A stretch of DNA of 64,000 nt from Guyparkeria hydrothermalis (GTDB lineage Bacteria > Pseudomonadota > Gammaproteobacteria > Halothiobacillales > Halothiobacillaceae): contig NZ_JAJSEE010000005.1 in the NCBI RefSeq assembly GCF_023555375.1, positions 167,267 to 231,266 of the forward strand, read 5' to 3'. Shown piece by piece: positions 38,551 through 47,852 of the stretch. The translations under genes were made by a program, and so were the position numbers. The notes beneath the pieces were generated by a model. That model worked only from the letters and a program-made list of their open reading frames with translations. It was not told the origin of the DNA and searched no databases. The first letter of the stretch is position 1, and each line of letters starts with the position of its first letter.

Positions 38551-40130
38551 GCCTGAGAAACCTCTTCAATGTCGCTGCCCGACGGGCGGTCCTGAACGGT
38601 CAGCTGGAAATACAGCATGCCCTGCTCATCCAGCTCCGAGTGACGCTCGCGGATCGCGTTGCAGACCCGCTGTGCCCGGGCCTCGGCCCGGTCGCGTGCA
38701 CCCGGAACACGACCGTCGTAACGGAAGTGGATGGCGATCGGAATTGGCAGTCCGTGGCTCACGTTGAGCTTGCGGAAAATCTTGATCCCGACGTCCAGGT
38801 CGTTTGTGTTCTCTTCCACCGTGTGGAGGTGCGCAAAATACGCCAGATTGCGCATCTGCACCTCCTCGAAGCCATCGCCGACGCTGATGTAGCGTTCGGC
38901 GTGGCCGATGATCTCGGCCGGGTAGCGCCCCTGGTAACGCTCCGTCACGTAATCGATCTGTGACAGGTTGCTGATCAGCAGGTTGGCAACGAACCGTCGC
39001 ATGCCGTCGTGCGGTTCGCCCCCGGTCGAACGCCCCCAGTCGTCGGTTTCGTTGACCGAGCGGATGGCATCGTAGATGGCCAGATGGGCCGCATCGCGCT
39101 CCAGGTTCAACGTCTCCTGGTACAGGTAGGCGTTGTCGATGTATCGGTGCACGCTGACATCGCCGTTGGCGTCGGGGACATGGACGCGAATCGCGTCCGT
39201 GTCCGTGTCGACACCCACCAGCAGGATGTCCGTGCTCGCGCCACAGCAGTAGGTGTTCTCCACTGCCTGGCGGAAGGCATACAGCCGGTCCAGTGCGGCC
39301 TCGGCTGCCTTGCGCTCGTCGCTGCCATGCGCGGCGCAGCCTTCATGGTGAGGGTCCGAGGAGCTGCCGTGGTAGACCGCGATCTTGAGATAGCGGCTAC
39401 CCTCGTCAGCCCGGTTCGGTACGCCCTCGCGAAACCGGCGGAGTTCGACTTCGCTCCAGAGTCGAAGATCTTCCTCGACGTCGAACAGTGCGCCGGCATA
39501 CGCCTTGCGATAAGTGAACGACCAGGGCGGGAGCCGAAAGATAAACGGCATCAGGCCCTTTAACCGTCCGTCCGAGCAGGGACTGATATCGACCGCGTGA
39601 AAGCCGCAGTCGAGGAAGAAGCTGCTCGTGGACAGTGCGTCGTCCTTTTGGTCTTCCAGTTTGCGCCCGAACTGCCGGGTGGCAGCGTTGAGCGCGTCAA
39701 AGGTGGCACGCGCGAAGAGCCCCTTCAGGTCCGGACCCTCGATCCAGCTGTCGTTGACCAGGGCCTCGTCAAAGCCGTGGCCCAGCCAGTCGGTGGCCAG
39801 CTCCTGGATGCGGTCGCCCAGTTGCCCGTCACGGGGCAGGGCGGCCACTTCCTTGAGAAACGGCACGATGCGATCGAACCGCTCCTTGACGGAGTCTTCG
39901 CAGTACGCCAGTTGCCGGTTGGCCTCGTGGTCGGTGAGCGGGTGATGACAACCGCGCTCCGGCAGCGAGGGGCAGGCCGGGTGCGCGATCGGCTGGGGCG
40001 TGCCCAGGGGGCTGCGAGGCCCGCTGGGTGCGCCCAGTCCGAACGGCGCCCGACGCTGACCCAGTCGGGGCGCACCCAGACTGCTGCGACGGAACCGCTG
40101 TTGTGTCATCTGACCGTTCATTCCTGCCAC
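38547..40130 (-). CDS. csoSCA: CsoSCA (CsoS3), carboxysomal carbonic anhydrase
   Basis: A beta-class carbonic anhydrase that turns bicarbonate to CO2 inside the shell. The zinc ligands appear in FFLDCGFHAVD and in HHEGCAAHG. The N-terminal 60 residues are basic and disordered, the region that in H. neapolitanus binds RuBisCO. LPERGCHHPLTDHEANRQLAYCEDSVKERFDR starts the helical domain. The frame opens with GTG at 40130, directly after the csoS2 stop; ATG at 40121 or 40109 are alternatives. Confidence 0.95.
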   Translation of the reverse strand: MAGMNGQMTQQRFRRSSLGAPRLGQRRAPFGLGAPSGPRSPLGTPQPIAHPACPSLPERGCHHPLTDHEANRQLAYCEDSVKERFDRIVPFLKEVAALPRDGQLGDRIQELATDWLGHGFDEALVNDSWIEGPDLKGLFARATFDALNAATRQFGRKLEDQKDDALSTSSFFLDCGFHAVDISPCSDGRLKGLMPFIFRLPPWSFTYRKAYAGALFDVEEDLRLWSEVELRRFREGVPNRADEGSRYLKIAVYHGSSSDPHHEGCAAHGSDERKAAEAALDRLYAFRQAVENTYCCGASTDILLVGVDTDTDAIRVHVPDANGDVSVHRYIDNAYLYQETLNLERDAAHLAIYDAIRSVNETDDWGRSTGGEPHDGMRRFVANLLISNLSQIDYVTERYQGRYPAEIIGHAERYISVGDGFEEVQMRNLAYFAHLHTVEENTNDLDVGIKIFRKLNVSHGLPIPIAIHFRYDGRVPGARDRAEARAQRVCNAIRERHSELDEQGMLYFQLTVQDRPSGSDIEEVSQA

Positions 40131-42911
40131 TTAGCCCCGAGCACCGCCGGAGTAGGTGATCGTCGACCCGTTCATGTCGTTACCGCTGCTGCCGGTGATC
40201 TTGGATGCCGGAACATCCGGACGCGGCACTTCACGGTTGACCCAGGCGTTGCGCACAGCACCGCGAGCCTGCCCCCGGAGGGACGGGTTGCGGGACTGGG
40301 CCCACTGACCTTCGGTACCGGTAACGGAACCATTACGCGACCAGTCGTCACCGGTGATGCGGCAGCGATCGCCGCCTTCGCCGGTGATGCGCTCGGAAAC
40401 CTGCGGCTCCGGGGCGCATTGCAGCTCGGCCTGGGCCGGAGCGACAGCCGGTGCAGGCTGCGGCTCGGCGGCCTCGACCGGCTGGGCCGGTGCGTTCTGA
40501 GTCGGCGCCGGCTGGACCGGGGCGGGAGCGGGTGCCGGGGCCACCGCCTGCGGGGCAGGCGTAGGCGTCGGCATGACCGAACCCATCCGCGGATGCGCGG
40601 CGCTCGGCTCAGGGTGACGGAACTCCGGCGTACCGGTGATCAGTCCCATGGCCATGTTGCCGGGGCCGGTGATACGGCCACCTTGGTCAAAGGAGCTGCC
40701 CGTGACGCGTCCGCGAGCGGCGCGTGCCGGCGTGTCCACGCTGAAGTCCTGCGGGGCCGTGATCGGCTCCTGGACCGGGGCGTGAGCCTGCTGGGGCACG
40801 TACCGTGCACTCGGCTGGGTCGGCGCGGCCAGCGGGTAGCTGGTCGGCGCGGCACAACCGGTGTGCATCGCGTTGGCGTAGGGCGTGCCGCTGACGTAGT
40901 GGTCGTAACCGTACTCGTTACCGGTCACGTGATCGGTCCGGTCCATCGGCGTACCGCCGACGGTCTGGCCGTCACAGGTCAGCGACTCCTCGACCTTCTC
41001 AGCACGGGGTGCGGGCGAACCCGAGCAGTAGGCACCGTAGTGTTCAGTGCCGTAGTACTCGGTACCGGTGACGGGCATGCACCCCCCTTGCTCGTCACCG
41101 GACATCTTTGGGTGATGGTCGACGCGCTGACCGGTCAGTCCACGACCCCCGAGGGTGTGCATGGACTGGACCTTGTCGACGCCGCCACCGCAAAGACGCG
41201 GTTCGCCGTACTGAGAACCCGTGACACGGGAGCAGGAACCCGGCTCGTTGCCCGTAACACGCTCGCTGCGATCCACGAGGTTGCCCGTGATTCGCTGGCC
41301 GTGGCGCGACTGGTCGATACCGACCTTGTCGTAGCCCGGCTCCGGCTGCGTGTTGCAGAACGACTCGTACTGCTCAAAGCTCAGGTACTGGGTACCGGAG
41401 ACGTTGCGGCAGGAGCCCGGCTCGTCACCCGTGACGTGGCTGGAACGACCCACGGCGGTGCCCGACACGGTACGACCCGTGTAGGTGTGCGTCTCCGCAA
41501 CCTTCTTCGGCGCACCGTTGATGGTCATCCGTGCCACGCCGGAATCGGCGTACTCGGAGCCGGTGATCGGCCGGCTCGCGCCAGCTTCCCAACCGGTGGC
41601 CCGGGCCGGGCGGAACTCGTCGCTACCGGTCACACGCATCTGCTTCTCGGTCCGACCTTCCACCACCTTGTCGGCGTGGCTCGGGCGGGCCTTGGTGCCG
41701 CAGAAGGCCTGCAGGTCTTCGCTGCTCAGATACTCGGTGCCGGTCACGGACTCGCAAGTCCCGCGCTCGTCACCGGTAACCTGGGCGGCTCGACCTACCG
41801 CGGTGCCGCTGACGCCATGACCGCGAGCGGTCGTGGTCGTGCGAACCTTCGGCGCGTTCGGCTGCGGGCGGGTGGAGCAGAACGATTCGTACTGCTCGGA
41901 ACCGATGTACTCGGTGCCGGAAATCACCCGGCAGCTGCCGGACTCGTTACCCGAAACGCGATTGGAGCGCTCCACCTGGGTGCCCTTTACCTCACGGCCG
42001 GAAATCGTGTGACCGGTCTCCACCTTTTTTGGCGTGGACGCCTCGCTGGAGGATTCGGTCTTGCGACGTCCGGTAGGACGGCAGGACGGGGCGCTGCCCC
42101 GACCGTAATGGCACAGCATCTCGCGATGGCGCATGGCCGCTTCGCGTCCGCTGGCGCTGGTATCCAGATAACCAGGAACCTGGTAACCCACACGTCCCGG
42201 GCCGCCCTGCGAGGCCGGCTTGGCCGGCAGCGCACGCTTGCCCTTGTTCGCCATCGCCTCGCGGCGAGCCTGGCAGATCTGGCGCACGCTGGTGGCCTGC
42301 TTGCCGAGACGAGCCGGACGCTTCTTGGCGACCGAGCAGAGCGACTCGAACGACGCCTCGGTCTCCTGGTCGGCCTGGGTGTCGTTGCTAGCCGGTGCCG
42401 GCTTCGACTGCGAGCGAACCTCGTCAGCGAAGGGCATCTGCTTGCGACCCGGGCCGCCCTGGGAGGCGGGCTTCGGCGGGAGTGCGCTCTTGCCGTACTT
42501 CGCCATGGCCTGGCGACGCGAACGGCAGACGGACCGCACCAGGTCCGCCTCGGAACCGAACTGACCCGGATCGGACTCGGCGAGCGAGCACATCTGGTCA
42601 ACGGATTCGTCGGTGGACGAGGATGCGTGGGATTGTGAGGCGGCAGCGCCATTGCTCGCCGGAGCCCGCGATGCCGCGGGGTTCTGACGAGCGGCCGACG
42701 CGGCCGTTTTCCAGGTCGAGGTGCTGGCGTTCTTGCCGTGTGCAGACAACTGCGCACGACGGGCGCGGGCCAGGTCCTTGCCGGTCAGACCGGCGAGGCT
42801 GCCGCCACCCTGAGAAGCGGCCGCGGTGCTGCCACCACGGGAAAGCTCCTCACGTCGGGCGCGAGCTGCTGCACGATTTCTGGCTGCGTTGTTTCCAGAT
42901 TGTACAGGCAT
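40131..42911 (-). CDS. csoS2: CsoS2, carboxysome assembly scaffold
   Basis: A 926-residue disordered scaffold that binds RuBisCO and shell. Residues 1-290 hold N-type basic repeats (RARREELSRGG, RARRAQLSAHGK, RSRRQAMAKYGK, QARREAMANKGK, RHREMLCHYGRG). About 295-680 hold seven M-repeats with the V/I(S/T)G motifs and spaced Cys (for example TYTGRTVSGTAVGRSSHVTG). The C-terminal part ends with EVPRPDVPASKITGSSGNDM and a shell-anchoring tail. A slippery heptamer A AAA AAG is in frame at codons 294-296. Ribosome binding site and start codon sit in a palindrome. Confidence 0.96.
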   Translation of the reverse strand: MPVQSGNNAARNRAAARARREELSRGGSTAAASQGGGSLAGLTGKDLARARRAQLSAHGKNASTSTWKTAASAARQNPAASRAPASNGAAASQSHASSSTDESVDQMCSLAESDPGQFGSEADLVRSVCRSRRQAMAKYGKSALPPKPASQGGPGRKQMPFADEVRSQSKPAPASNDTQADQETEASFESLCSVAKKRPARLGKQATSVRQICQARREAMANKGKRALPAKPASQGGPGRVGYQVPGYLDTSASGREAAMRHREMLCHYGRGSAPSCRPTGRRKTESSSEASTPKKVETGHTISGREVKGTQVERSNRVSGNESGSCRVISGTEYIGSEQYESFCSTRPQPNAPKVRTTTTARGHGVSGTAVGRAAQVTGDERGTCESVTGTEYLSSEDLQAFCGTKARPSHADKVVEGRTEKQMRVTGSDEFRPARATGWEAGASRPITGSEYADSGVARMTINGAPKKVAETHTYTGRTVSGTAVGRSSHVTGDEPGSCRNVSGTQYLSFEQYESFCNTQPEPGYDKVGIDQSRHGQRITGNLVDRSERVTGNEPGSCSRVTGSQYGEPRLCGGGVDKVQSMHTLGGRGLTGQRVDHHPKMSGDEQGGCMPVTGTEYYGTEHYGAYCSGSPAPRAEKVEESLTCDGQTVGGTPMDRTDHVTGNEYGYDHYVSGTPYANAMHTGCAAPTSYPLAAPTQPSARYVPQQAHAPVQEPITAPQDFSVDTPARAARGRVTGSSFDQGGRITGPGNMAMGLITGTPEFRHPEPSAAHPRMGSVMPTPTPAPQAVAPAPAPAPVQPAPTQNAPAQPVEAAEPQPAPAVAPAQAELQCAPEPQVSERITGEGGDRCRITGDDWSRNGSVTGTEGQWAQSRNPSLRGQARGAVRNAWVNREVPRPDVPASKITGSSGNDMNGSTITYSGGARG

Positions 42912-42917
42912 GCCTGT
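42904..42917 (-). promoter_or_regulatory. Palindrome over the csoS2 start codon
   Basis: ACAGGCATGCCTGT is a perfect 14-base palindrome with the csoS2 ATG in the middle and extends outward as GTAC...GTAC. As RNA or DNA it could mask the start or form a binding site. The GAGG ribosome binding site lies 10 bases upstream. Confidence 0.5.
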
Positions 42918-42938
42918 TGTACCTCGTGTTGATGGTTA

Positions 42939-42964
42939 GGCTGCTCGCCCGAGGGCGGGCAGCC
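42939..42964 (-). other. Hairpin between cbbS and csoS2
   Basis: GGCTGCTCGCCC and GGGCGGGCAGCC pair over 12 positions around a two-base loop. No T-run follows. A hairpin here could cause partial termination or protect the 3' end of cbbLS mRNA, which must be far more abundant than the shell messages. The same position holds a predicted stem-loop in other cso operons. Confidence 0.65.
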
Positions 42965-42975
42965 ACATCGCTTTA

Positions 42976-43308
42976 TCAGCCGGCGCGGTAAACCACGAAG
43001 GCCGTACCCTGGCTCTGGGTGAAGTTGTCATACGCAACCAGGCGAACGTGATGGCCCGGGTACTTGCGGTGGCACTCTTCGATCTCGGAGAGAACGTTCT
43101 CGACGTTGTCTTCACCGAAGAACGGCAGCTTCCACATGTACCAGTAGTGGTTCATCATGTTTTCCGGCTCGACGTGCTCGATGCTCGGGGCCCAGCCCTG
43201 CGACAGCGCGTACTCGATCTGAGCGCGGATCTGGTCCGGGGTCATCGGCGGCAGGTAGGAGAAAGTCTCGAACTTGACCGTCGTCTTGTAGTCCTGCATT
43301 TGGTTCAT
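42976..43308 (-). CDS. cbbS: CbbS, form IA RuBisCO small subunit
   Basis: A 110-residue small subunit: [60 protein letters not shown] and [26 protein letters not shown]. The N-terminal [11 protein letters not shown] form is typical of carboxysomal form IA. 43 bases separate it from cbbL. Confidence 0.97.
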   Translation of the reverse strand: MNQMQDYKTTVKFETFSYLPPMTPDQIRAQIEYALSQGWAPSIEHVEPENMMNHYWYMWKLPFFGEDNVENVLSEIEECHRKYPGHHVRLVAYDNFTQSQGTAFVVYRAG

Positions 43309-43351
43309 GGTTTCTTACCTATGAGTCAGATTCTGGTTAAGAAGGCCTGGA

Positions 43352-44773
43352 TTAGCGGTTCTGAGTGTCGAGCTTGTCGACGGTGTCGAACTCGAACTTG
43401 ATCTCTTTCCAGGTTTCCATGGCGATCTTCAGTTCCGGGCTGTGCTGGGCAGCCTGGGTCAGGATCTCCTTGCCTTCACGCTCTACGTCGCGACCCTGGT
43501 TGCGGGCCTCGACACAGGCTTCCAGAGCGACGCGGTTGGCCGCGGCGCCAGCGGCGTTGCCCCACGGGTGACCCAGGGTGCCACCGCCGAACTGCAGGAC
43601 GGAGTCGTCGCCAAAGATGTTGACCAGTGCCGGCATGTGCCAGACGTGGATACCACCGGATGCGACGGCGAAGACGCCCGGCATGGAGCCCCAGTCCTGG
43701 TCGAAGAAGATGCCGCGCGAGCGGTCTTCCGGGATGAAGGATTCACGCAGCAGGTCGATCCAGCCCAGCGTGGAGGCGCGGTCGCCTTCCAGCTTGCCCA
43801 CGACGGTACCGGTGTGCAGGTGGTCGCCGCCGGACAGACGCAGGATCTTGGTCAGTACGCGGAAGTGGATGCCGTGGGTCGGGCTACGGTCGATTACTGC
43901 GTGCATCGCGCGGTGGATGTGCAGCAGGACGCCGTTTTCCTGACACCACTTGGCCAGACCGGTGTTCGCGGTGAAGCCGCCGGTGATGTAGTCGTGCATG
44001 ATGATCGGTGCGCCAATCTCCTTGGCGAACTCGGCACGCTTATACATCTCTTCCGGGGTCGGCGCGGTGACGTTCAGGTAGTGACCCTTGCGCTCGCCGG
44101 TCTGGTTCTCGGCAGTCTGGGTGGCTTCCTGGACGAACAGGAAGCGGTCACGCCAGCGCATGAACGGCTGAGAGTTGATGTTCTCGTCGTCCTTGGTGAA
44201 GTCGAGACCACCACGGAGGCACTCGTAGACCGCGCGGCCGTAGTTCTTGGCCGACAGGCCCAGCTTCGGCTTGATGGTGCAGCCCAGCATCGGACGGCCG
44301 TACTTGGACAGCTTGTCACGCTCGACCTGGATACCGTGCGGGGGACCACCACAGGTCTTGATGTAGGCGATCGGGAAGCGAACGTCTTCCAGGCGCAGGC
44401 CACGGATGGCCTTGAAGCCGAATACGTTGCCGACCAGCGAGGTGAACACGTTGACGACAGAGCCTTCCTCGAACAGGTCGATCGGGTACGCGATGAACGC
44501 GTAGAAGGCGGAGTCGTCACCGGGCACGTCCTCGATGCGGTACGCACGACCCTTGTAGAAGTCCATGTCGGTCAGCAGGTCGGTCCACACCGTGGTCCAG
44601 GTACCGGTGGAGGACTCGGCTGCAACGGCGGCAGCGGCTTCCTCGCGATCGATGCCCGGCTGCGGGGTGATCTTGAAGCACGCCAGCAGATCGGTGTCGA
44701 GCGGCGTGTACTCCGGCATCCAGTAGGTTTCGCGGTAATCTTTTACGCCCGCGCTGTAACTTTTAGTCGCCAT
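43352..44773 (-). CDS. cbbL: CbbL, form IA RuBisCO large subunit
   Basis: A 473-residue large subunit that fixes CO2 onto ribulose bisphosphate. Catalytic Lys in [16 protein letters not shown], the carbamylated Lys in [17 protein letters not shown], loop 6 [16 protein letters not shown], and the RuBP-binding [15 protein letters not shown] are intact. The ATG at 44773 has GGAGGA 5 bases upstream; the longer open frame is not supported. First gene of the operon. Confidence 0.98.
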   Translation of the reverse strand: MATKSYSAGVKDYRETYWMPEYTPLDTDLLACFKITPQPGIDREEAAAAVAAESSTGTWTTVWTDLLTDMDFYKGRAYRIEDVPGDDSAFYAFIAYPIDLFEEGSVVNVFTSLVGNVFGFKAIRGLRLEDVRFPIAYIKTCGGPPHGIQVERDKLSKYGRPMLGCTIKPKLGLSAKNYGRAVYECLRGGLDFTKDDENINSQPFMRWRDRFLFVQEATQTAENQTGERKGHYLNVTAPTPEEMYKRAEFAKEIGAPIIMHDYITGGFTANTGLAKWCQENGVLLHIHRAMHAVIDRSPTHGIHFRVLTKILRLSGGDHLHTGTVVGKLEGDRASTLGWIDLLRESFIPEDRSRGIFFDQDWGSMPGVFAVASGGIHVWHMPALVNIFGDDSVLQFGGGTLGHPWGNAAGAAANRVALEACVEARNQGRDVEREGKEILTQAAQHSPELKIAMETWKEIKFEFDTVDKLDTQNR

Positions 44774-44852
44774 AGCGATCCTCCGGAAGGGTAAGGTTGG
44801 CATTGGGTTTGGGATCGACCTAGGGGAAGGCCCCTCTTTCGTCTCGGCCGAT

Positions 44853-44920
44853 ACTATACGTCCACCGACCATCAAAGCAATTCAAAATAAGTGATGTTCA
44901 CCATAAAGAAAGCCTTATGG
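44853..44920. promoter_or_regulatory. Divergent cbbL/cbbR control region with putative CbbR operator
   Basis: On the minus strand TATAGT (44858-44853) is a good -10 for cbbL with no good -35, as expected for an activator-dependent promoter. CCATAA-N8-TTATGG (44901-44920) is a perfect inverted repeat about 45-65 bases upstream of the cbbL -10 and 8 bases before the cbbR ATG, suitable for CbbR binding and autoregulation. A second ATAAGTG half-site lies at 44887. Confidence 0.65.
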
Positions 44921-44928
44921 GTTAGCCG

Positions 44929-45846
44929 ATGATTCGATTCACATTGCACCAGCTCCGCGTCTTCAGCGCCGCGGCCGAGCTCCTCAACTACACCAAGGCA
45001 GCCGAGAAGCTGCATCTTACCCAACCCGCGGTGTCAATGCAGATCCGTCAGCTGGAGGACAATGTCGACCTGCCCCTGTTCGAGCAGACCGGTCGGCAAC
45101 TCTACCTCACGGATGCCGGAAGGGAGCTGTACGGCTACGCCCAGCGGATCCTCGAGGTGATCACCGAGGCCGAGGAGGTGCTCGAGGGGATGAAGGGGGT
45201 GCATCGCGGTCACCTGCGGGTGAGCGTCGCCAGTACGGCGAACTACTTCGTTGCCCGCCTGCTGGCCGATTTCTCCAAGCGCTACCCGGGCGTGTCGATC
45301 AGCCTGGACGTCACCAACCGGCAACGGCTGCTGCGCCAGCTGGCCGACAACGAGGCCGACATCGTGATCATGGGCGAGCCGCCCACGGATGCCGACCTGC
45401 ACTCCGAGGCGTTCCTGGAAAACCCGCTGGTCGCCATCGCGGCGGCCGATCACCCGCTGGCCGGGCGCAAGTCGATCGCGCTCGAGGAGCTGGCGCAGCA
45501 CCGCTTCGTGCAGCGCGAATCGGCCTCGGGCACGCGCGCGGCGATCGAGCGGTTCTTCGAGGAACACGGGCTTGCGGTAAAGCCGGGGCTGGAGATGCGC
45601 TCGAACGAGGCGATCAAGCAGGCGATCGAGGCGGGCCTCGGCGTGGGGATCGTCTCGCAGCACACCCTGGAACTGGAGCTGGAGACCGGTCGGCTGGTGA
45701 TACTGGACGTCGACGGGTTACCGATCATCCGGCACTGGTACATGGTGCAACGGCAGGGCAAGCGCGACACCCCGGTGATGCGCAGCTTCCACGACCACGT
45801 GCTCGAGCAAGCCGAGCGGCAGGTGCGCCTGCCGTCCGAAGGGTGA
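44929..45846 (+). CDS. cbbR: CbbR, LysR-family activator of the carbon-fixation operon
   Basis: A 305-residue LysR regulator. The helix-turn-helix is LRVFSAAAELLNYTKAAEKLHLTQPAVSMQIRQLEDNV. The effector domain is full length (GHLRVSVASTANYFVARLLADF; DIVIMGEPP; GVGIVSQHTLELELETGRL). Divergent position next to cbbL and the operator between support CbbR. Confidence 0.95.
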   Translation: MIRFTLHQLRVFSAAAELLNYTKAAEKLHLTQPAVSMQIRQLEDNVDLPLFEQTGRQLYLTDAGRELYGYAQRILEVITEAEEVLEGMKGVHRGHLRVSVASTANYFVARLLADFSKRYPGVSISLDVTNRQRLLRQLADNEADIVIMGEPPTDADLHSEAFLENPLVAIAAADHPLAGRKSIALEELAQHRFVQRESASGTRAAIERFFEEHGLAVKPGLEMRSNEAIKQAIEAGLGVGIVSQHTLELELETGRLVILDVDGLPIIRHWYMVQRQGKRDTPVMRSFHDHVLEQAERQVRLPSEG

Positions 45847-45866
45847 GTTTGTTTCAAGGCCCCTAT

Positions 45867-47753
45867 CTAGCAGGAGTCCTCTGCAGCGCTTGGCTCGTAA
45901 GGGACCAGCCTGCCGCGACCGGCGCGTTTCGCTCGATACATCGCGGCGTCTGCCTGGCGAAGCAACGTCTCGTCATCGACCTCTTGAGGCTGTGGGTAAA
46001 ACGTGACGCCGACGCTTGCCGATAAGTGGATATCTCGTCCGTTGACTACCCGGTTGGCGGCAGCCGTACTTACGAGCCGATCAAGCACCGGGTAGGCCTG
46101 TGCGACTTGTTCCAAGTCAGTCAGCAAGATCACGAACTCGTCACCACTGATACGAGATAGGGTGTCGGTGGCACGCAATTCGTCGTTCAGATCCTCGCTC
46201 ATGCTTTTGAGCAATCGGTCGCCGATGTCGTGTCCATGGCGATCGTTTACGGATTTGAACCCATCCAGATCGAGAAACGCGACGGCCAGAAATTTCCCAC
46301 TGCGGCGACTGGTCGCCATGCTCTGTCGAAGACGATCAGCCATAAGCACCCGATTGGGAAGCCCGGTCAGTTCATCGTGGGAAGCGCGGTGCTCAAGCTC
46401 CTTTTGATAGTTCTTGAGATCGGTGATGTCCGAAGCCAGGGCAATGTAGTTGCAGGGGCGGTCCTGCGCGTCGCGAACCACGCTGATAGTCAGGCGTTCG
46501 GCATACAGCTCGCCGGCCTTGTTGCAGTTCCATACCTCCCCGGACCAATGCCCCGTTCGCTTAAGCCGGTTGCGCATTTCCCGGTAGAAATCCGGACCGT
46601 GCAATCCCGATTGGAAAAGCTTGGGGGTGTGACCGACCACTTCTTCCCGCTCCCAGCCGGTCATGTGAGTGAAGGCTTGGTTGACATCGATGATGCGCGC
46701 GTCGAGATCCGTGATCATGATTGCCTCGTTCGCCTGTGAAAACACGCTGGCCGCCAGCCACAGGTCCTGTTCCATCCGTTTTCGGTGAGAGACGTCGTGG
46801 AGGGTGCCCCACATTTTTAGTGGTTCGCCGCCCGGTGCCCATTCGAGGATGCGTCCCTGTGCCAGGGTCCACATGGTGCCGCCGTTTCGGCAGCGCATGC
46901 GTGCTTCAATTTCGCAAGCATCCTGTCCGCCCTGCCGGCATGCGGCGAGCTTGCTAGAGACCAGTGCGCGATCATCGTCGTGCACGAGCCCCTGCCAGGT
47001 TTCGATCGTGATCGGTGCGAGTTCGTCCAAGCCGTAACCGAGCATCTCCACCCAACGCTTGTTGCAGGTCATTTTCCCGGAATCGATCTCCCATTCCCAT
47101 GTGCCCGCTTGGCTGCTCTCGATCACGTTGGCGAGACGGCTCCGTTCGCGTTCCAGGGCCTCCGCGGCGCGCTCGCGTTCGGTGACGTCGTGCAGGATGG
47201 AAAATACATGAGCAGTGCCGTCTTGGTCCCGAAACGGGGTGGCATGAACTTCGACCCGCCGTTTTTCGCCGTTGCGTCGTTTGTGGGTGTGCAGGTGGCA
47301 GGCGGGTGCAGGTAATTCGGGGCGCGAGCTCCGAGACCAGTGCTTGCATGGCTCGGTCCACAACTCGTGCAGAGGTCGATCGATTAGGCTTTCCCGCGGC
47401 CAACCGTAGAACTCGGCAGCTGCTTGGTTGGCGTTGACGATGCGACCGGTCTCGCTGTTGGTCAGCATGAGTATCGAGCTGTTGTCCTCGAAACAATGCT
47501 GAAGGCGAGCCATCTCCGGCTCCAGGGCCGTTTTTCGCCGGCGACCGGCAAACCAGCCCGCACCTAGGGCCAGCAGCAAGGTCGTTAGCCAAGCGCCGGT
47601 CGACCCGAAGAGAGAGGTGATGCTCGTGTCACCGGCGAGCGTCGTGGCAGGCTTTTCCGCCAGCGCGTGGCCGGCGGTGCCAAGCCAGATTAGGACTGCT
47701 AGCAGCAGCGTGGCTGTGCGAATCGCGACCTGAGGTGACGTGCGTATGGGCAT
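45867..47753 (-). CDS. Membrane PAS-PAS-PAS-GGDEF signalling protein
   Basis: A 628-residue sensor. Membrane segments lie at about 10-32 and 50-68. PAS domains follow at about 80-195 (LMLTNSETGRIVNANQAAAEFYGW), 205-320 (AGTWEWEIDSGKMTCNKRWVEMLGYG) and 325-445 (IMITDLDARIIDVNQAFTHMTG). The GGDEF domain begins DELTGLPNRVL. The signature reads SGDEF in place of GGDEF, a variant often still active. No EAL domain. It converges with cbbR and is probably a separate unit. Confidence 0.92.
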   Translation of the reverse strand: MPIRTSPQVAIRTATLLLAVLIWLGTAGHALAEKPATTLAGDTSITSLFGSTGAWLTTLLLALGAGWFAGRRRKTALEPEMARLQHCFEDNSSILMLTNSETGRIVNANQAAAEFYGWPRESLIDRPLHELWTEPCKHWSRSSRPELPAPACHLHTHKRRNGEKRRVEVHATPFRDQDGTAHVFSILHDVTERERAAEALERERSRLANVIESSQAGTWEWEIDSGKMTCNKRWVEMLGYGLDELAPITIETWQGLVHDDDRALVSSKLAACRQGGQDACEIEARMRCRNGGTMWTLAQGRILEWAPGGEPLKMWGTLHDVSHRKRMEQDLWLAASVFSQANEAIMITDLDARIIDVNQAFTHMTGWEREEVVGHTPKLFQSGLHGPDFYREMRNRLKRTGHWSGEVWNCNKAGELYAERLTISVVRDAQDRPCNYIALASDITDLKNYQKELEHRASHDELTGLPNRVLMADRLRQSMATSRRSGKFLAVAFLDLDGFKSVNDRHGHDIGDRLLKSMSEDLNDELRATDTLSRISGDEFVILLTDLEQVAQAYPVLDRLVSTAAANRVVNGRDIHLSASVGVTFYPQPQEVDDETLLRQADAAMYRAKRAGRGRLVPYEPSAAEDSC

Positions 47754-47787
47754 GAGCGTCCTCCGGTTTCCGGGGTCATTACTACCG

Positions 47788-47812
47788 AAAAAGCTCGCCC
47801 CATGGGGCGAGC
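47788..47812 (-). terminator. Terminator after the porin gene
   Basis: On the minus strand GCTCGCCC-CATG-GGGCGAGC then TTTTT, 40 bases after the porin stop. Confidence 0.85.
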
Positions 47813-47852
47813 AAGCATTGGCAATGGAGTCGATTAAGTAAACGGCGTGCGT

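Noticed and set aside
39597..42638. 1013-codon open frame on the plus strand opposite csoS2 and csoSCA
   Set aside because: It is antisense to conserved carboxysome genes, has repetitive composition mirrored from csoS2 repeats, and no family motif. High GC keeps stop codons rare.
40131..42911. Repeats within csoS2 as possible tandem DNA repeat or CRISPR
   Set aside because: They are protein-level N- and M-repeats of the scaffold; spacing is irregular and the frame is open throughout. No CRISPR array is seen in the window.
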